A DNA stretch of 64,000 nt from Paenalcaligenes sp052103955 (GCA_052103955.1 JBQELO010000011.1:51853-115852), one strand, 5' to 3'. Positions 33,452-43,226 are shown, counted from the first letter of the stretch. Notes: generated by a model from the letters alone, not told the origin. A program made the numbers and translations.

Positions 33452-34450
33452 ATGAAAATAATGACAGGGATATTCACGCTGATTGCTGCTATCAGTAGTT
33501 CTAGTGTTATGGCGCAGGCCAGTAGCTTATTAAATGCATCATTTGATGTGGCGCGTGAAACCTTTGCAGCAGTAAACCCTAAATTTGTAGAGCATTGGCT
33601 GCAACAAACCGGGCAAAGCATCAAGATAGATCAGTCTTTCGCGGGTAGCTCGCGTCAAGCACAAGATATTATTCAAGGTAAAAAAGTCGATGTGGTGACC
33701 TTGAATCAGGTCACCGATATCGCTGCTTTGGTAGAGCGAGGCATTGTGGCTGAAGACTGGGCAGAACGCCTGCCGTATAACAGTTCGCCTTACTACAGCA
33801 CCATCACGTTTTTGGTGCGTAAAGGCAATCCTAAAAATATTAAAGACTGGGATGACCTTGTGCGCGAGGATGTGCGCCTTGTCTTTTCAAACCCTAAAAC
33901 CTCGGGCAATGCACGATACAGCTATTTGGGGGCTTGGTTATATGCGCACCATGCCTTTAACGGTGATGAGGCACAAATACGAGACTTCGTAGGTAAGTTG
34001 CTCGCCAATGTGGAAAATTTTCCTACTGGTAGCAGAGGAGCCACCGTCGCTTTTGCTCAAAATGGTCAGGCCGATGTGTTACTAACCTTCGAATTTGAAG
34101 AGCGCAACATCGTCAATAGCCCCGAGTTTAGGGATCAAGGTTTTGACATTATTGTGCCGCCTAGCAGTGTGTTAGCGGAATTCCCTGTGGCGGTGGTTGA
34201 TAACGTAGCAGACGAGCGTGGTAGCCGAGATCTGGCAACGGCCTTTTTGCAGTTTTTATACACACCAGAGATTCAAACTGTGTTGAGCGAGTTCAACTAC
34301 CGAGTACGAGACCCCGATGTGGTGGCAAAGCAAGCGGGAGCTTTTCCCGCGCTTAGGCTTGTTAATCCTACTGATGTGCTGGGTTCGTGGGCAGACATAC
34401 AAGCCACGCATTTTGCTGTAGACGGTGTGTTGGACCAGTTACAAAACTAA
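33452..34450 (+). CDS. sbp: Periplasmic sulfate-binding protein (Sbp/CysP family)
   Basis: A 332-residue substrate-binding protein. Signal peptide to about residue 22 (Val-Met-Ala-Gln). The mature start Leu-Leu-Asn-Ala-Ser-Phe-Asp-Val-Ala-Arg, the Gly-Ser-Ser-Arg-Gln-Ala segment, Asn-Pro-Lys-Thr-Ser-Gly-Asn-Ala-Arg-Tyr and Thr-Gly-Ser-Arg-Gly-Ala-Thr are the family's sulfate-contact regions. It should deliver sulfate or thiosulfate to a CysTWA permease. No cysT, cysW or cysA is adjacent, so it is an orphan gene here. GAGG lies at about 33441-33444. Upstream is the AT-rich region with the direct repeat. Confidence 0.94.
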   Translation: MKIMTGIFTLIAAISSSSVMAQASSLLNASFDVARETFAAVNPKFVEHWLQQTGQSIKIDQSFAGSSRQAQDIIQGKKVDVVTLNQVTDIAALVERGIVAEDWAERLPYNSSPYYSTITFLVRKGNPKNIKDWDDLVREDVRLVFSNPKTSGNARYSYLGAWLYAHHAFNGDEAQIRDFVGKLLANVENFPTGSRGATVAFAQNGQADVLLTFEFEERNIVNSPEFRDQGFDIIVPPSSVLAEFPVAVVDNVADERGSRDLATAFLQFLYTPEIQTVLSEFNYRVRDPDVVAKQAGAFPALRLVNPTDVLGSWADIQATHFAVDGVLDQLQN

Positions 34451-34879
34451 GCCCTCATTAACCTCTATCTAGCGAGAGTTTGCCGCCATTTTGACAGCTA
34501 ATATCATCGCTTACTACACGAAAAAAAGTGTGGCGTTATTAGCAAGGTTATGCAACAGAGAAGTGAATGGATTGAGAGGTAACTGTATCTTTTGAAACTG
34601 AATATTGAGAATGTCGCGATGATGTTAATAACATTAACGCTATGTTTTTATGTGGAAATGACTGAGGTGCGCAATGCGCTGTCAATGACGAGTCGAGTGA
34701 CTAGTCGCTATGCAAGCAGAAAACTTAACGTAGCCTAACAATTGCTGCTCGTAGTGAAAAAAAAGCTCAAGTAACAACTGGCCACATAGTACGCAGGTTT
34801 GGAAATCATGGTTGATAGAGCGCTTCCTATAATCCGAGGCATCAAAAACCGTAAGATTTTCTTATCAGAGAGCGCATCT
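34451..34879. other. 429-bp intergenic region upstream of the autotransporter
   Basis: No gene. It contains a perfect GTTAAT/ATTAAC inverted repeat with a three-base spacer at 34624-34638. A TTGAGA (34605-34610) with a poor -10 17 bases on would place the repeat over a promoter, but this promoter is weak by eye. No terminator is evident after sbp. Confidence 0.5.
34624..34638. promoter_or_regulatory. Palindromic operator candidate upstream of autotransporter gene
   Basis: GTTAAT, three bases, ATTAAC: a 6-bp perfect inverted repeat about 245 bases ahead of the ATG. The arrangement is typical of a dimeric regulator site. No regulator is encoded beside it. Confidence 0.35.
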
Positions 34880-37800
34880 ATGAACCGCATTTACCGAGTT
34901 GTTTTTAATGCCAAGCTAGGGCTATGGCAAGTAGCGAGCGAGAGCAGTAAGGCACGTAAAAAATCGGGGGGGCGTAAAGCGACTCTGGTGGCTGCGGCGA
35001 CTGCTGCGTTTATCAGCGTGAATGCCTTGGCACAAGGGACTATTACCGCTACTGGGGATGTAAGTCCAGCGCTACCAGCGGGTACTACAGATACGTGGGA
35101 TATCAATAGTGCATTGAATATAGGTACTACGACAACTGGACTTTTGGAAATTAAAGGTGGTGCAACAGTAAAGATGCTTGGTACACAGACGGTAGAGGTC
35201 GGTAGGAGTTATGGCTCTGGGAAAATGGTGATTGACGGAGCGGGTTCCTCTTTTACTGCAAAAGCACTTATACGTTTAGGCTATAACAATGGCAAAGGGA
35301 CTATAGAGGTTACGAATGGTGGATCTCTAGTCGCTGATAGAATTGTTGTTAATGACAGTGGTGAAGGCGGTTTATTGTCAGTATCAGGTGTTGGTTCTAG
35401 TGCCAGGATTGCTAATGAGTTAAAAATACTGGGACCTAACCCCGGGGATGCGGGTGTAGTTAATATTGAAGATGGCGGTAACGTTTCTGCTAAAACAACC
35501 AGAATTATTGGTGGCGGAGGGGCTCAGGCCAAGGTTGTAGTGAAAGGAACAGGGTCGCGACTCGATGTGGTCAATGATATCACCATGGAGGGTGAAGTTC
35601 CTCCTAGCCTAGGTGCTGTATTGGTGGTGCAAGATGGCGCTATAGTCAAAGCAGATAACATTAAAATGGTTAGCAGTAACCCAAATGCAGACTACACTGG
35701 GCTGATTTACGTAGGAGCTGAATCGCTGAATGCAGCCGACGCCACAGCAGCGGGAAAGCTGGACGTAAACAGTATTGATTTTGGGCAAATGAAAAAGGGT
35801 CAGTTGAATCTGAACCATACGGAAGCTAACTATACTCTTGCAGCTTCTTTGATAAGTTCTGGTACAGGCGACCACCAACTGAATCAGATTGCAGGTCACA
35901 CCACCTTGACTGGAGACAGCGCTAACTTCAAAGGTAAAACCACCGTGTCCGGCGGCACACTGATTGTGCAAAATGCATTGGGTGGTGCCGCAGAAGTGAC
36001 AAACGGTACCTTGCAGTATGGTGCAGCAGGGGTAGGGGGGACGAGCGAATTAAGTTCGTTAACCGTTAGTGGTACGGACAGCGCTTTATTGATCAAAGGC
36101 ACAGCAGCGCTTAACGTTTCTGGCCAAGTGGCGATCAATAACGGCGCCAAACTGAAAATGGACGTCATACCAGGCAGCGGAGCAGTGGTTACCTCGGATA
36201 GCTTTAACATCGGCACGGGTACTGTGCTAGACATTAGTGGCATTACTAATGTTTCGCAGTTGGGCAGTGATTTGGTGCTGTTCAACACCACTTCCGGTAT
36301 TCAGAATGATTTCGCCTCGGTCATCGTTCACGGCTATCAACCACAAAACGAAGATTACTTAGCGCTAAACACACGTAAGTCTGCTGATGGTAAACAGTAT
36401 GTCGCCAAAAAAGGTTTGAGCTGGACCGCAAACAATAACCTGGCAAACGGTAACTTTACGCTTAATGCTGGGGACCGCTATAACGCTGGTGAAGATCTAA
36501 AAGACGAGAAAGCCAATGCAGAGACAGGTTGGGATGGCAAAACGCTCAGGAAGAAAGGCGAAGGTACGCTGACACTTAGCGGAAATAATAGTTACACCGG
36601 CGATACGTGGGTAGAAGGCGGCACACTGCAAGTTGCCAAAAACGAGAACTTGGGTGATGCAAGCAGTGCATTGCGCATGACGGGCCAGAATACGACGCTG
36701 TCTACTACCGGTAATTTTACGACGCAGCGTGAACTGGACCTGCAAAAAGATGCCACGGTATCGGTAGCCGCTGGTACCGAGGTAAAGTGGAATGGCACCG
36801 TCAAAGGCACGGGCACTATCTTGAATAAAAAAGGCGAAGGTACCTTAGTGCTGGGTGGCACAAATGGTGCGATCTCTCACAACATTGCTGAAGGTAAGTT
36901 GCAGATTAGTAGTGACGCCAACCTAGGTACAGGTACTGAAGCCATCAACCTCAGTGGCGGTACGCTGGCAACTTCTGGAGCCCACGTTACCACTGCGCGC
37001 GAGATTCTGCTGAGTAAAACCAGCACTATAGAAGTAGGATCCCCTTATGACTTCACGCTGACTGGCAAAGTGAATGGCACGGGTGATTTGGTGAAAACCG
37101 GCGAAGGCAGGCTGCTATTGGAAAATACCGCTAATGCTTATGCCAATACTAGGGTAATGGCAGGTAAGCTTAACGGTAATGTGGCAACCATTAAAGGTAA
37201 TATTCATCTGAATGCGCCCACCGCGGCTGTAGAGTTTGCTCAAGACACCAATGCAACATTTGCTGGGGAAATCACTGGCAGTGGGGAAATATATAAATAT
37301 GGTACTGGTGACTTGACGCTGGGCGCAGCTAATACCAGCTATGCAGGTCAGGTCATGGTCAGAGAAGGTAAGCTGATAGTACTGGAGTCTGGTGGCCTTG
37401 AAGTATTTATCGAGAATGACTCCACCCTACAATATGGTGATGGGGTCAATGGCGGTGCTAGCAGCATCACTGATAATTTGTCTGTGTGGGACGACGCTAC
37501 ATTGGCCATTTATGGCCCGGCAACGTTAGCAGTAGGGGACGGTGTTTTTTTTGAAAGTGGGTCCACATTAGATGCTGAGGTCTCTAGTAAAGGTCCAGTT
37601 TTGACTGCGGATTTTGTGAAGTTGACAGGTGGTAAATTGGTGCTCAGAACTGTTCCTCTGATGGAGAATGAAGAGAGAGTAGTCATTCGCACCGATAACG
37701 GTATTACAGGCGATTTTGGAGAGGTAAGCGTTACTGGTCAGGGGGCAAGTCCGGTAGATTACCTTACTGTAAGCGGGTATAAATCTCAAAGTGGTAAAGA

Positions 37801-40800
37801 GTACTTAGCTAAATATGGCTTGAGCTGGTTGGCTACAGGGGCACAAGCACACGGTACATTCACGCTGGTAGATGCCACGGATACGTATGACGTGATAGCA
37901 GTCTTAGGTAATAAAACTGCAAACACCAACTGGGATGGCAAAACATTAACCAAAAAAGGTGCAGGCACACTGACCTTAAGCGCCATAAACACCTATACCG
38001 GTAACACCATTGTAGAAGGCGGTACGGTTTCGATTTCGCGCAATAACAACCTGGGCGCAGCGGCAGGTACACTGGTGTTGAATGGTGGTGACTTAGCGAC
38101 CACGGATTCGTTTGATTTAACCCGTAAGGTTGATCTGAAAAAGACGGGTGCAATGAATGTAGCAACTGCCACTACGCTGGATGTAAAAGGAACGGTAGGG
38201 GGGGCAGGCGGCTTAACCAAAGCTGGTGCGGGTAAGTTGGTGCTGACTGGCACAAATACCTATGCGGGCGGTACGCAGCTCGCTGCGGGTGAACTCGTTA
38301 TCGCTAAAAACGAAAACTTGGGTAACGCCAGCGGTGCAGTGCAGGTTTCTGGCGAGAACACGACGTTGTCTACTACCGGTAGTTTTACGACGCAGCGTGA
38401 ACTGGACCTGCAAAAAGATGCCACCGTATCCGTAGCGGCTAATACCGAGGTAGAGTGGAATGGTACCGTCAAAGGCACTGGCACTACCTTGAATAAAAAA
38501 GGCGTGGGTACCTTGGTGCTGGGCGGCACAAACGGTGCGATCTCTCACAATATTGCTGAAGGTACGTTGCAGGTTAGTAGTGATGCCAACCTAGGCACTG
38601 GTGCCGATGCGATCAACCTAAGTGGTGGTACGCTGGCCGCTTCGTCTGCCTTTACGACTACACGTGAAATGCTGCTGAGCAAAACTAGCGGTATAGACGT
38701 AGCGAGTGGCGCCGAGTTGGCTTTGTCAGGCAAGGTTAGCGGTACAGGCGACCTGGTGAAAACGGGTGCCGGCACATTGCATCTGCAAAACACAGGTAAC
38801 GCTTACGGTAATACCGATGTGCAGGCTGGTTTGCTTAAGGGCGAGGCCGCAAGCATTAGCGGTAATCTGAAAAATGCTGGTGCGGTAGAGTTTGCTCAAG
38901 CAACGGATGCTACCTTTACGGGGGCTATTTCGGGTACAGGTAGCCTAGCGAAAACGGGTGCTGGCACGTTAACTCTTAATGCACAACACACAGGCTCTAC
39001 TGTTGAGGTCACCGGTGGTACGTTGCAATACGGTAATGGCACGACTAGTGCAGCCAATAATCTGACGGGTGATGTAAACGTTAGCGGTACGGATAGTGGT
39101 CTGGGTGTGATGGGGCCTGCAACATTGACGGTTGCTGGCGACGTGAACATGGCAGATAACACGCAGTTGTCGCTGGGTGCAATGAGTAACGGTGCAGTAC
39201 TGACCGCGAATGAGGTCAACCTAGGCCAAAACGTTGGCTTTATGCTGAATGGCGTGTCACAAGCAGGCGAGCAAGAAATACTCGTGATTGATACCACTAC
39301 GGGTATTACGGGTGACTTTGCTTCGGTAAACGTTGGTGGCGCATCGGGTGCAGTGGATTACCTGACGGTGGGTACACGTAAATCCGCTGACCAGAAACAG
39401 TTCTTTGCCAAGTACGGGTTAAGCTGGTTAGCCAATAACAATAATGCGCACGGTACGTTCACGCTGGCAACCGCAGTCGAGAAGTTTGTGGTGGGTACAG
39501 ATCTTAGCGACCAAACTGCAAACCCAAATACGGGTTGGGATGGCAAAACACTCACTAAGGCTGGCGCAGGTACATTGGTGTTAAGCGGCAATAACAGCTA
39601 CACCGGCGATACCTTGGTGCAGGGTGGTGTACTGTCCATTTCCAGCAATCAAAACTTGGGCGATGCAAGCAGTAATCTGGTGATGAACGGTGGCGGGCTG
39701 GCGACTACTGCCTCCTTTAACGCTGATCGTCATATGGACTTGCAGCAGACAGCGGCGGTGGATGTGGCGGCTGGTACCACCGTGGATTGGCAGGGTCTGA
39801 TTGATGGTGCTGGTGGTTTAACCAAAGCAGGTACTGGTACCTTGGTATTAAGCGGTGCCAACAGCTATGCAGGTGTGACGACTATTGCAGGCGGTACGCT
39901 GCAAATTGACAGTGATGCCAGACTAGGCACAGCGTCAAACCTAGTATTTGAGGGAGGGGCCTTAGCGACTACGGCATCCTTTAACTCTGCACGTGATGTT
40001 GACCTCAACAAAACAGGTATTGTGAATGTAGCAAATGGTACCGAGCTTGGCCTGCAAGGCGAGCTTAGCGGTGCGGGTGGTCTGACTACAGTAGGTGCAG
40101 GTACGTTGACGCTAGCCGGTACAAATAGCTATACCGGCAATACAACACTGGCCGCAGGTATCACGCAAATTAGTAGTGATGCCAACCTAGGTGCAAGCAG
40201 TGGTGCAGTGGTGTTTGAGGGCGGTAATTTGACGGCTACAGCATCGTTGAACTCGGCGCGTAAATTTACTCTGAATAAAACGGGTAATGTGGCAGTGGCT
40301 GCAGGTGCTACCTTGGGTGTGGATGGCGTGGTAGCGGGCAAAGGCGATCTGCTAAAAACGGGTCAAGGCACACTGACACTGAACAATACGGCTAATGCCT
40401 ATGGCAATACCTTGGTGCAAGAAGGTACCTTGGTTGCGCAAGCTGCTAGTGTGTCTGGCCATATTGCCAACGCTGCAACGGTAGTGTTTGATCAAGCTGC
40501 TGATGCAAGCTTTGCTAACGACATCGTGGGCTTGAATAATCAGAAAGGCACTATGGTGAAAGCGGGTCAAGGTAACTTGACCTTGGCAGGTCAGTCAGCA
40601 TTGGATTGGAAGGTAGATGCCGGTCAATTGACTACAGCGGCTGAACGCTTTGGTGGCAACGCTAACCTGGCTTCGGGCGCAACCTTGGCATTTAACCAAA
40701 CCGCCAATGCGGCGTATGCCGGCGAAGTAGCAGGCACGGGTGAGTTCCGTAAGCAAGGCGCAGGTGCATTGCAAATCACTGGCGACAGCTCGGCGTTTAA

Positions 40801-42415
40801 CGGTCACGTAAACGTAGAAAGTGGCGTGTTGGCGGTGAACGGCAAGCTGGGTGGTAAGCAAGCTACTATCGCTGATGGCGCAACCTTAGCAGGTAATGGC
40901 ACTCTTGGTAGCGGTAGTGGTAGCACAGTGACTATTGCTAAAGGTGGTGTGCTATCACCTGGTAACTCTATTGATAAGTTAACCGTAGATGGCGATTTGG
41001 TATTCCAGTCTGGTTCACGCTTTGATGTGGAAGTTGATCCTAAAGGTACAGCCTCTGATCTGGTGCATGTCACAGGTAATGCCTCGTTGGCTGGTGCGGT
41101 GGCACACATAGGGGAAACCGGTGATTACAAACTGAATGCGGCTTACACCATTCTAACGGCTGGCGGTTCTGTAAACGGTCAGTTTGATAGTGTGAAATCT
41201 GATTTCGCCTTCTTGAACCCTGAGCTGAAGTACAACTACAGCGGTAGCGAAGTACAGTTGATCCTGAAGCGTAACGGTACTACCTTTGATGCTCGCGGCA
41301 GAACGCCTAATCAGCGTGCTACCGCCAGAGGTATAGAGAGCATGGGTTCCACTTCTACACATGGTGTCTATACGGCTATCGCAAAATTGCCAGATAACCA
41401 AGCAGTCATAGAACGTAGTCTGGATGCCTTGTCTGGCGAGATCTACGGTTCTACCAAAACGGCATTGATTGACGATAGCCGCTTCGTACGCGATGCAGCT
41501 ACCGATCGTATGCGCTCTGCGTTTGGTGGTGCGGGTAGCACCGGCAGTGCTGTATTGGCTGATAGACAAATGGCTCAGGCGAATACTACAGGCACAGCCG
41601 CATGGGCACAGACCTTTGGTAACTGGGGCGATACCGATAGCGATGGCAACGCACACAAACTGAAACGCCGTACCTACGGTTTCTTGGTGGGTGCTGATAC
41701 ACCGCTAGGCGATGGTTCATGGCGCGTGGGTGCCTTGGCAGGTTATAGCCACACCAAGGCGGATGCGGATGATGTGAACAGCTCTAACAAAGGTGATAAC
41801 TACCATCTGGGTCTGTACGGTGGCGGTCAGTGGGATGAGTTAGGTGTACGTGTGGGTGTAGCGCACAGCTGGCACGAAATGACGGCCAAGCGTTCAGTAA
41901 ATATCCCAGGTTTCTCTGACGATTTGAAATCCTCACCTAAGTCTCGTACTACGCAGATCTTTGCGGACGTGGGTTACAACATCGACATGGGTAAAACACA
42001 GTTGGAGCCTTTTGCTAACTTGGCCTACGTTAACCTAAGCAGCCGCAGCTTTAACGAGCGTGGTGGCGAGGCTGCTCTGAAGGTGAAAAGCGATAACACC
42101 AACATTAGCTACATGACCTTGGGTTCACGCTTTAGCACGGAAATGGATGTGGGTGCGACTACCGTGATGGCCAATGCCTCTATTGGTTGGCGCCATGCTA
42201 TAGGCGGTGTAACGCCTGAATCTACTCATCGCTTCTCGGCCGGTAATGCATTCACCGTATACGGTGTGCCACTGTCACGCGATAGCGCAGTACTAGAAGC
42301 TGGTTTGGGCGTGAAGTTAAGTCGCTCTGTTACCTTGGGTGTGTCGTACCAAGGTCAGTTGGGTAGTGATGCCAACGACCATGGTGTACGTGCTAACTTG
42401 GGTATTCAGTTCTAA
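34880..42415 (+). CDS. Giant type V autotransporter adhesin (2511 residues)
   Basis: The start is set at 34880 because the protein then opens with Met-Asn-Arg-Ile-Tyr-Arg-Val-Val-Phe-Asn, the extended signal peptide region of large autotransporters; cleavage is likely after Ala51. The passenger (about 52-2150) is a repetitive beta-helix with at least nine copies of a passenger-associated repeat (Gly-Thr-Leu-x-Leu-Ser-Gly-x-Asn-Ser-Tyr-Thr-Gly-x-Thr type) and three larger modules, each marked by Lys-x-Gly-Leu-Ser-Trp (bases about 36415, 37817 and 39418). The C-terminal barrel (about residues 2240-2511) ends in phenylalanine, as needed for Bam-dependent insertion. No protease or lipase triad is seen, so adhesion or biofilm is likely. 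Confidence 0.93.
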   Translation: MNRIYRVVFNAKLGLWQVASESSKARKKSGGRKATLVAAATAAFISVNALAQGTITATGDVSPALPAGTTDTWDINSALNIGTTTTGLLEIKGGATVKMLGTQTVEVGRSYGSGKMVIDGAGSSFTAKALIRLGYNNGKGTIEVTNGGSLVADRIVVNDSGEGGLLSVSGVGSSARIANELKILGPNPGDAGVVNIEDGGNVSAKTTRIIGGGGAQAKVVVKGTGSRLDVVNDITMEGEVPPSLGAVLVVQDGAIVKADNIKMVSSNPNADYTGLIYVGAESLNAADATAAGKLDVNSIDFGQMKKGQLNLNHTEANYTLAASLISSGTGDHQLNQIAGHTTLTGDSANFKGKTTVSGGTLIVQNALGGAAEVTNGTLQYGAAGVGGTSELSSLTVSGTDSALLIKGTAALNVSGQVAINNGAKLKMDVIPGSGAVVTSDSFNIGTGTVLDISGITNVSQLGSDLVLFNTTSGIQNDFASVIVHGYQPQNEDYLALNTRKSADGKQYVAKKGLSWTANNNLANGNFTLNAGDRYNAGEDLKDEKANAETGWDGKTLRKKGEGTLTLSGNNSYTGDTWVEGGTLQVAKNENLGDASSALRMTGQNTTLSTTGNFTTQRELDLQKDATVSVAAGTEVKWNGTVKGTGTILNKKGEGTLVLGGTNGAISHNIAEGKLQISSDANLGTGTEAINLSGGTLATSGAHVTTAREILLSKTSTIEVGSPYDFTLTGKVNGTGDLVKTGEGRLLLENTANAYANTRVMAGKLNGNVATIKGNIHLNAPTAAVEFAQDTNATFAGEITGSGEIYKYGTGDLTLGAANTSYAGQVMVREGKLIVLESGGLEVFIENDSTLQYGDGVNGGASSITDNLSVWDDATLAIYGPATLAVGDGVFFESGSTLDAEVSSKGPVLTADFVKLTGGKLVLRTVPLMENEERVVIRTDNGITGDFGEVSVTGQGASPVDYLTVSGYKSQSGKEYLAKYGLSWLATGAQAHGTFTLVDATDTYDVIAVLGNKTANTNWDGKTLTKKGAGTLTLSAINTYTGNTIVEGGTVSISRNNNLGAAAGTLVLNGGDLATTDSFDLTRKVDLKKTGAMNVATATTLDVKGTVGGAGGLTKAGAGKLVLTGTNTYAGGTQLAAGELVIAKNENLGNASGAVQVSGENTTLSTTGSFTTQRELDLQKDATVSVAANTEVEWNGTVKGTGTTLNKKGVGTLVLGGTNGAISHNIAEGTLQVSSDANLGTGADAINLSGGTLAASSAFTTTREMLLSKTSGIDVASGAELALSGKVSGTGDLVKTGAGTLHLQNTGNAYGNTDVQAGLLKGEAASISGNLKNAGAVEFAQATDATFTGAISGTGSLAKTGAGTLTLNAQHTGSTVEVTGGTLQYGNGTTSAANNLTGDVNVSGTDSGLGVMGPATLTVAGDVNMADNTQLSLGAMSNGAVLTANEVNLGQNVGFMLNGVSQAGEQEILVIDTTTGITGDFASVNVGGASGAVDYLTVGTRKSADQKQFFAKYGLSWLANNNNAHGTFTLATAVEKFVVGTDLSDQTANPNTGWDGKTLTKAGAGTLVLSGNNSYTGDTLVQGGVLSISSNQNLGDASSNLVMNGGGLATTASFNADRHMDLQQTAAVDVAAGTTVDWQGLIDGAGGLTKAGTGTLVLSGANSYAGVTTIAGGTLQIDSDARLGTASNLVFEGGALATTASFNSARDVDLNKTGIVNVANGTELGLQGELSGAGGLTTVGAGTLTLAGTNSYTGNTTLAAGITQISSDANLGASSGAVVFEGGNLTATASLNSARKFTLNKTGNVAVAAGATLGVDGVVAGKGDLLKTGQGTLTLNNTANAYGNTLVQEGTLVAQAASVSGHIANAATVVFDQAADASFANDIVGLNNQKGTMVKAGQGNLTLAGQSALDWKVDAGQLTTAAERFGGNANLASGATLAFNQTANAAYAGEVAGTGEFRKQGAGALQITGDSSAFNGHVNVESGVLAVNGKLGGKQATIADGATLAGNGTLGSGSGSTVTIAKGGVLSPGNSIDKLTVDGDLVFQSGSRFDVEVDPKGTASDLVHVTGNASLAGAVAHIGETGDYKLNAAYTILTAGGSVNGQFDSVKSDFAFLNPELKYNYSGSEVQLILKRNGTTFDARGRTPNQRATARGIESMGSTSTHGVYTAIAKLPDNQAVIERSLDALSGEIYGSTKTALIDDSRFVRDAATDRMRSAFGGAGSTGSAVLADRQMAQANTTGTAAWAQTFGNWGDTDSDGNAHKLKRRTYGFLVGADTPLGDGSWRVGALAGYSHTKADADDVNSSNKGDNYHLGLYGGGQWDELGVRVGVAHSWHEMTAKRSVNIPGFSDDLKSSPKSRTTQIFADVGYNIDMGKTQLEPFANLAYVNLSSRSFNERGGEAALKVKSDNTNISYMTLGSRFSTEMDVGATTVMANASIGWRHAIGGVTPESTHRFSAGNAFTVYGVPLSRDSAVLEAGLGVKLSRSVTLGVSYQGQLGSDANDHGVRANLGIQF
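36689..36970 (+). repeat. Internal 282-bp duplication in the autotransporter gene, copy 1
   Basis: Aligns without gaps to 38357-38638 over 282 bases, with most codons identical. It encodes residues starting Asn-Thr-Thr-Leu-Ser-Thr-Thr-Gly-Asn-Phe-Thr-Thr-Gln-Arg. Period 1668 bases. Confidence 0.85.
38357..38638 (+). repeat. Internal 282-bp duplication in the autotransporter gene, copy 2
   Basis: Second copy of the segment at 36689-36970, in frame with it, with scattered substitutions (for example Asn to Ser, Gly to Asn, Lys to Glu). High similarity relative to the other repeats suggests a recent duplication or gene conversion. Confidence 0.85.
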
Positions 42416-42438
42416 GCACTACTGCTCTGAAGTCAATC

Positions 42439-42461
42439 AAAAGCCCCTTTATGGGGCTTTT
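42439..42461 (+). terminator. Rho-independent terminator of the autotransporter gene
   Basis: Nine-base-pair stem (42439-42447 with 42453-42461) with a five-base loop, then GGTTTTT. It starts 24 bases after the stop codon. Confidence 0.9.
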
Positions 42462-42501
42462 GGTTTTTAGGGGGGGATCAAAAAATGGGGTGCTATATAT
42501 A

Positions 42502-42530
42502 TTGACCGTTCGGTAAACTAGTGCTGTAAT
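42502..42530 (+). promoter_or_regulatory. Sigma70-type promoter with TetR operator candidate
   Basis: TTGACC (42502-42507), a 17-base spacer and TGTAAT (42525-42530): five of six matches in each box. The inverted repeat ACCG-TT-CGGT (42505-42514) covers the -35 box and part of the spacer, a classical position for autorepression by the TetR-family gene that follows. Confidence 0.65.
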
Positions 42531-42563
42531 GCGTTAATGCTAGTGGCTGAAAGGAGCTGGGCA

Positions 42564-43145
42564 ATGATAGGTAGACCTAAGGAATACGATGAAGCTGCAG
42601 TGATTAATGCGGCGATGGACGTGTTCTGGGAAAATGGTTACGAGGCCAGTTCTACTCAGGTGTTGTGTGAACGTACAGGCTTAGGAAAGGGTAGTCTTTA
42701 CCACGCTTTTGGTAGTAAGCAGAAATTGTACGAACAAGCATTAGCGCATTACCAAGAATTAGGTATTACAGCGCAAACCCAGATCTTAAATGGGCCAGGC
42801 ACAGCTAAGCAACGGCTACAAGCATTGATGCAGTGGGGGATAGAAGGCGATATGGATGCTAGCCAGCCGCGCGGTTGTATGGCCATGTTTTCTGTCATGG
42901 AGCGTAGCAGCAAAGACCCTGTGATAGACAGCATTAATCGTGCTTATGTGGTTAGGCTTGAAGCGGCGTTATGCCGCGTTATTGCTACAGGGCAAGAGCG
43001 CGGTGAGCTGGCTACAGATCAACCCGCATCCAGTGTAGCGAGGGGGGTTTTAGCCAGTTACTATGGTTTGCGACTCTTGGGGCAATCTATGCCAGATCGC
43101 GCTTTTTTAGAGGATGTTCTGGAAGCGACTCTAGCCAAGTATTAA
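42564..43145 (+). CDS. TetR/AcrR family transcriptional regulator
   Basis: 193 residues from the ATG at 42564, with AAGGAG at 42551-42556. N-terminal helix-turn-helix (residues about 8-55, including Arg-Thr-Gly-Leu-Gly-Lys-Gly-Ser-Leu-Tyr-His-Ala-Phe-Gly-Ser-Lys), followed by a ligand-binding helical domain. It lies 81 bases upstream of an MFS exporter gene and probably represses both itself and the exporter, since a shared half-site occurs in both promoters. Ligand unknown. Confidence 0.93.
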   Translation: MIGRPKEYDEAAVINAAMDVFWENGYEASSTQVLCERTGLGKGSLYHAFGSKQKLYEQALAHYQELGITAQTQILNGPGTAKQRLQALMQWGIEGDMDASQPRGCMAMFSVMERSSKDPVIDSINRAYVVRLEAALCRVIATGQERGELATDQPASSVARGVLASYYGLRLLGQSMPDRAFLEDVLEATLAKY

Positions 43146-43160
43146 CTTCTATTTGTGATG

Positions 43161-43177
43161 ACCGGCGTAGTGCCGGT
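43161..43177 (+). terminator. Short terminator after the TetR gene
   Basis: Six-base-pair ACCGGC/GCCGGT stem with a five-base loop, followed by TCTTTTG. It begins 15 bases after the stop codon and just before the promoter region of the MFS gene. Confidence 0.65.
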
Positions 43178-43196
43178 TCTTTTGTGCTTATTTTGT

Positions 43197-43206
43197 ACTG
43201 ATCGGT
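43197..43206 (+). promoter_or_regulatory. Second TetR operator candidate upstream of MFS gene
   Basis: ACTG-AT-CGGT resembles the ACCG-TT-CGGT palindrome in the regulator's own promoter and shares TCGGTAAA with it. It ends 20 bases before the exporter start codon. Confidence 0.45.
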
Positions 43207-43226
43207 AAAGTAAAAGGAAGAAACCC

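Noticed and set aside
34880..42415. Regular repeats as CRISPR or satellite DNA
   Set aside because: They are in-frame, diverged protein repeats of an autotransporter passenger.
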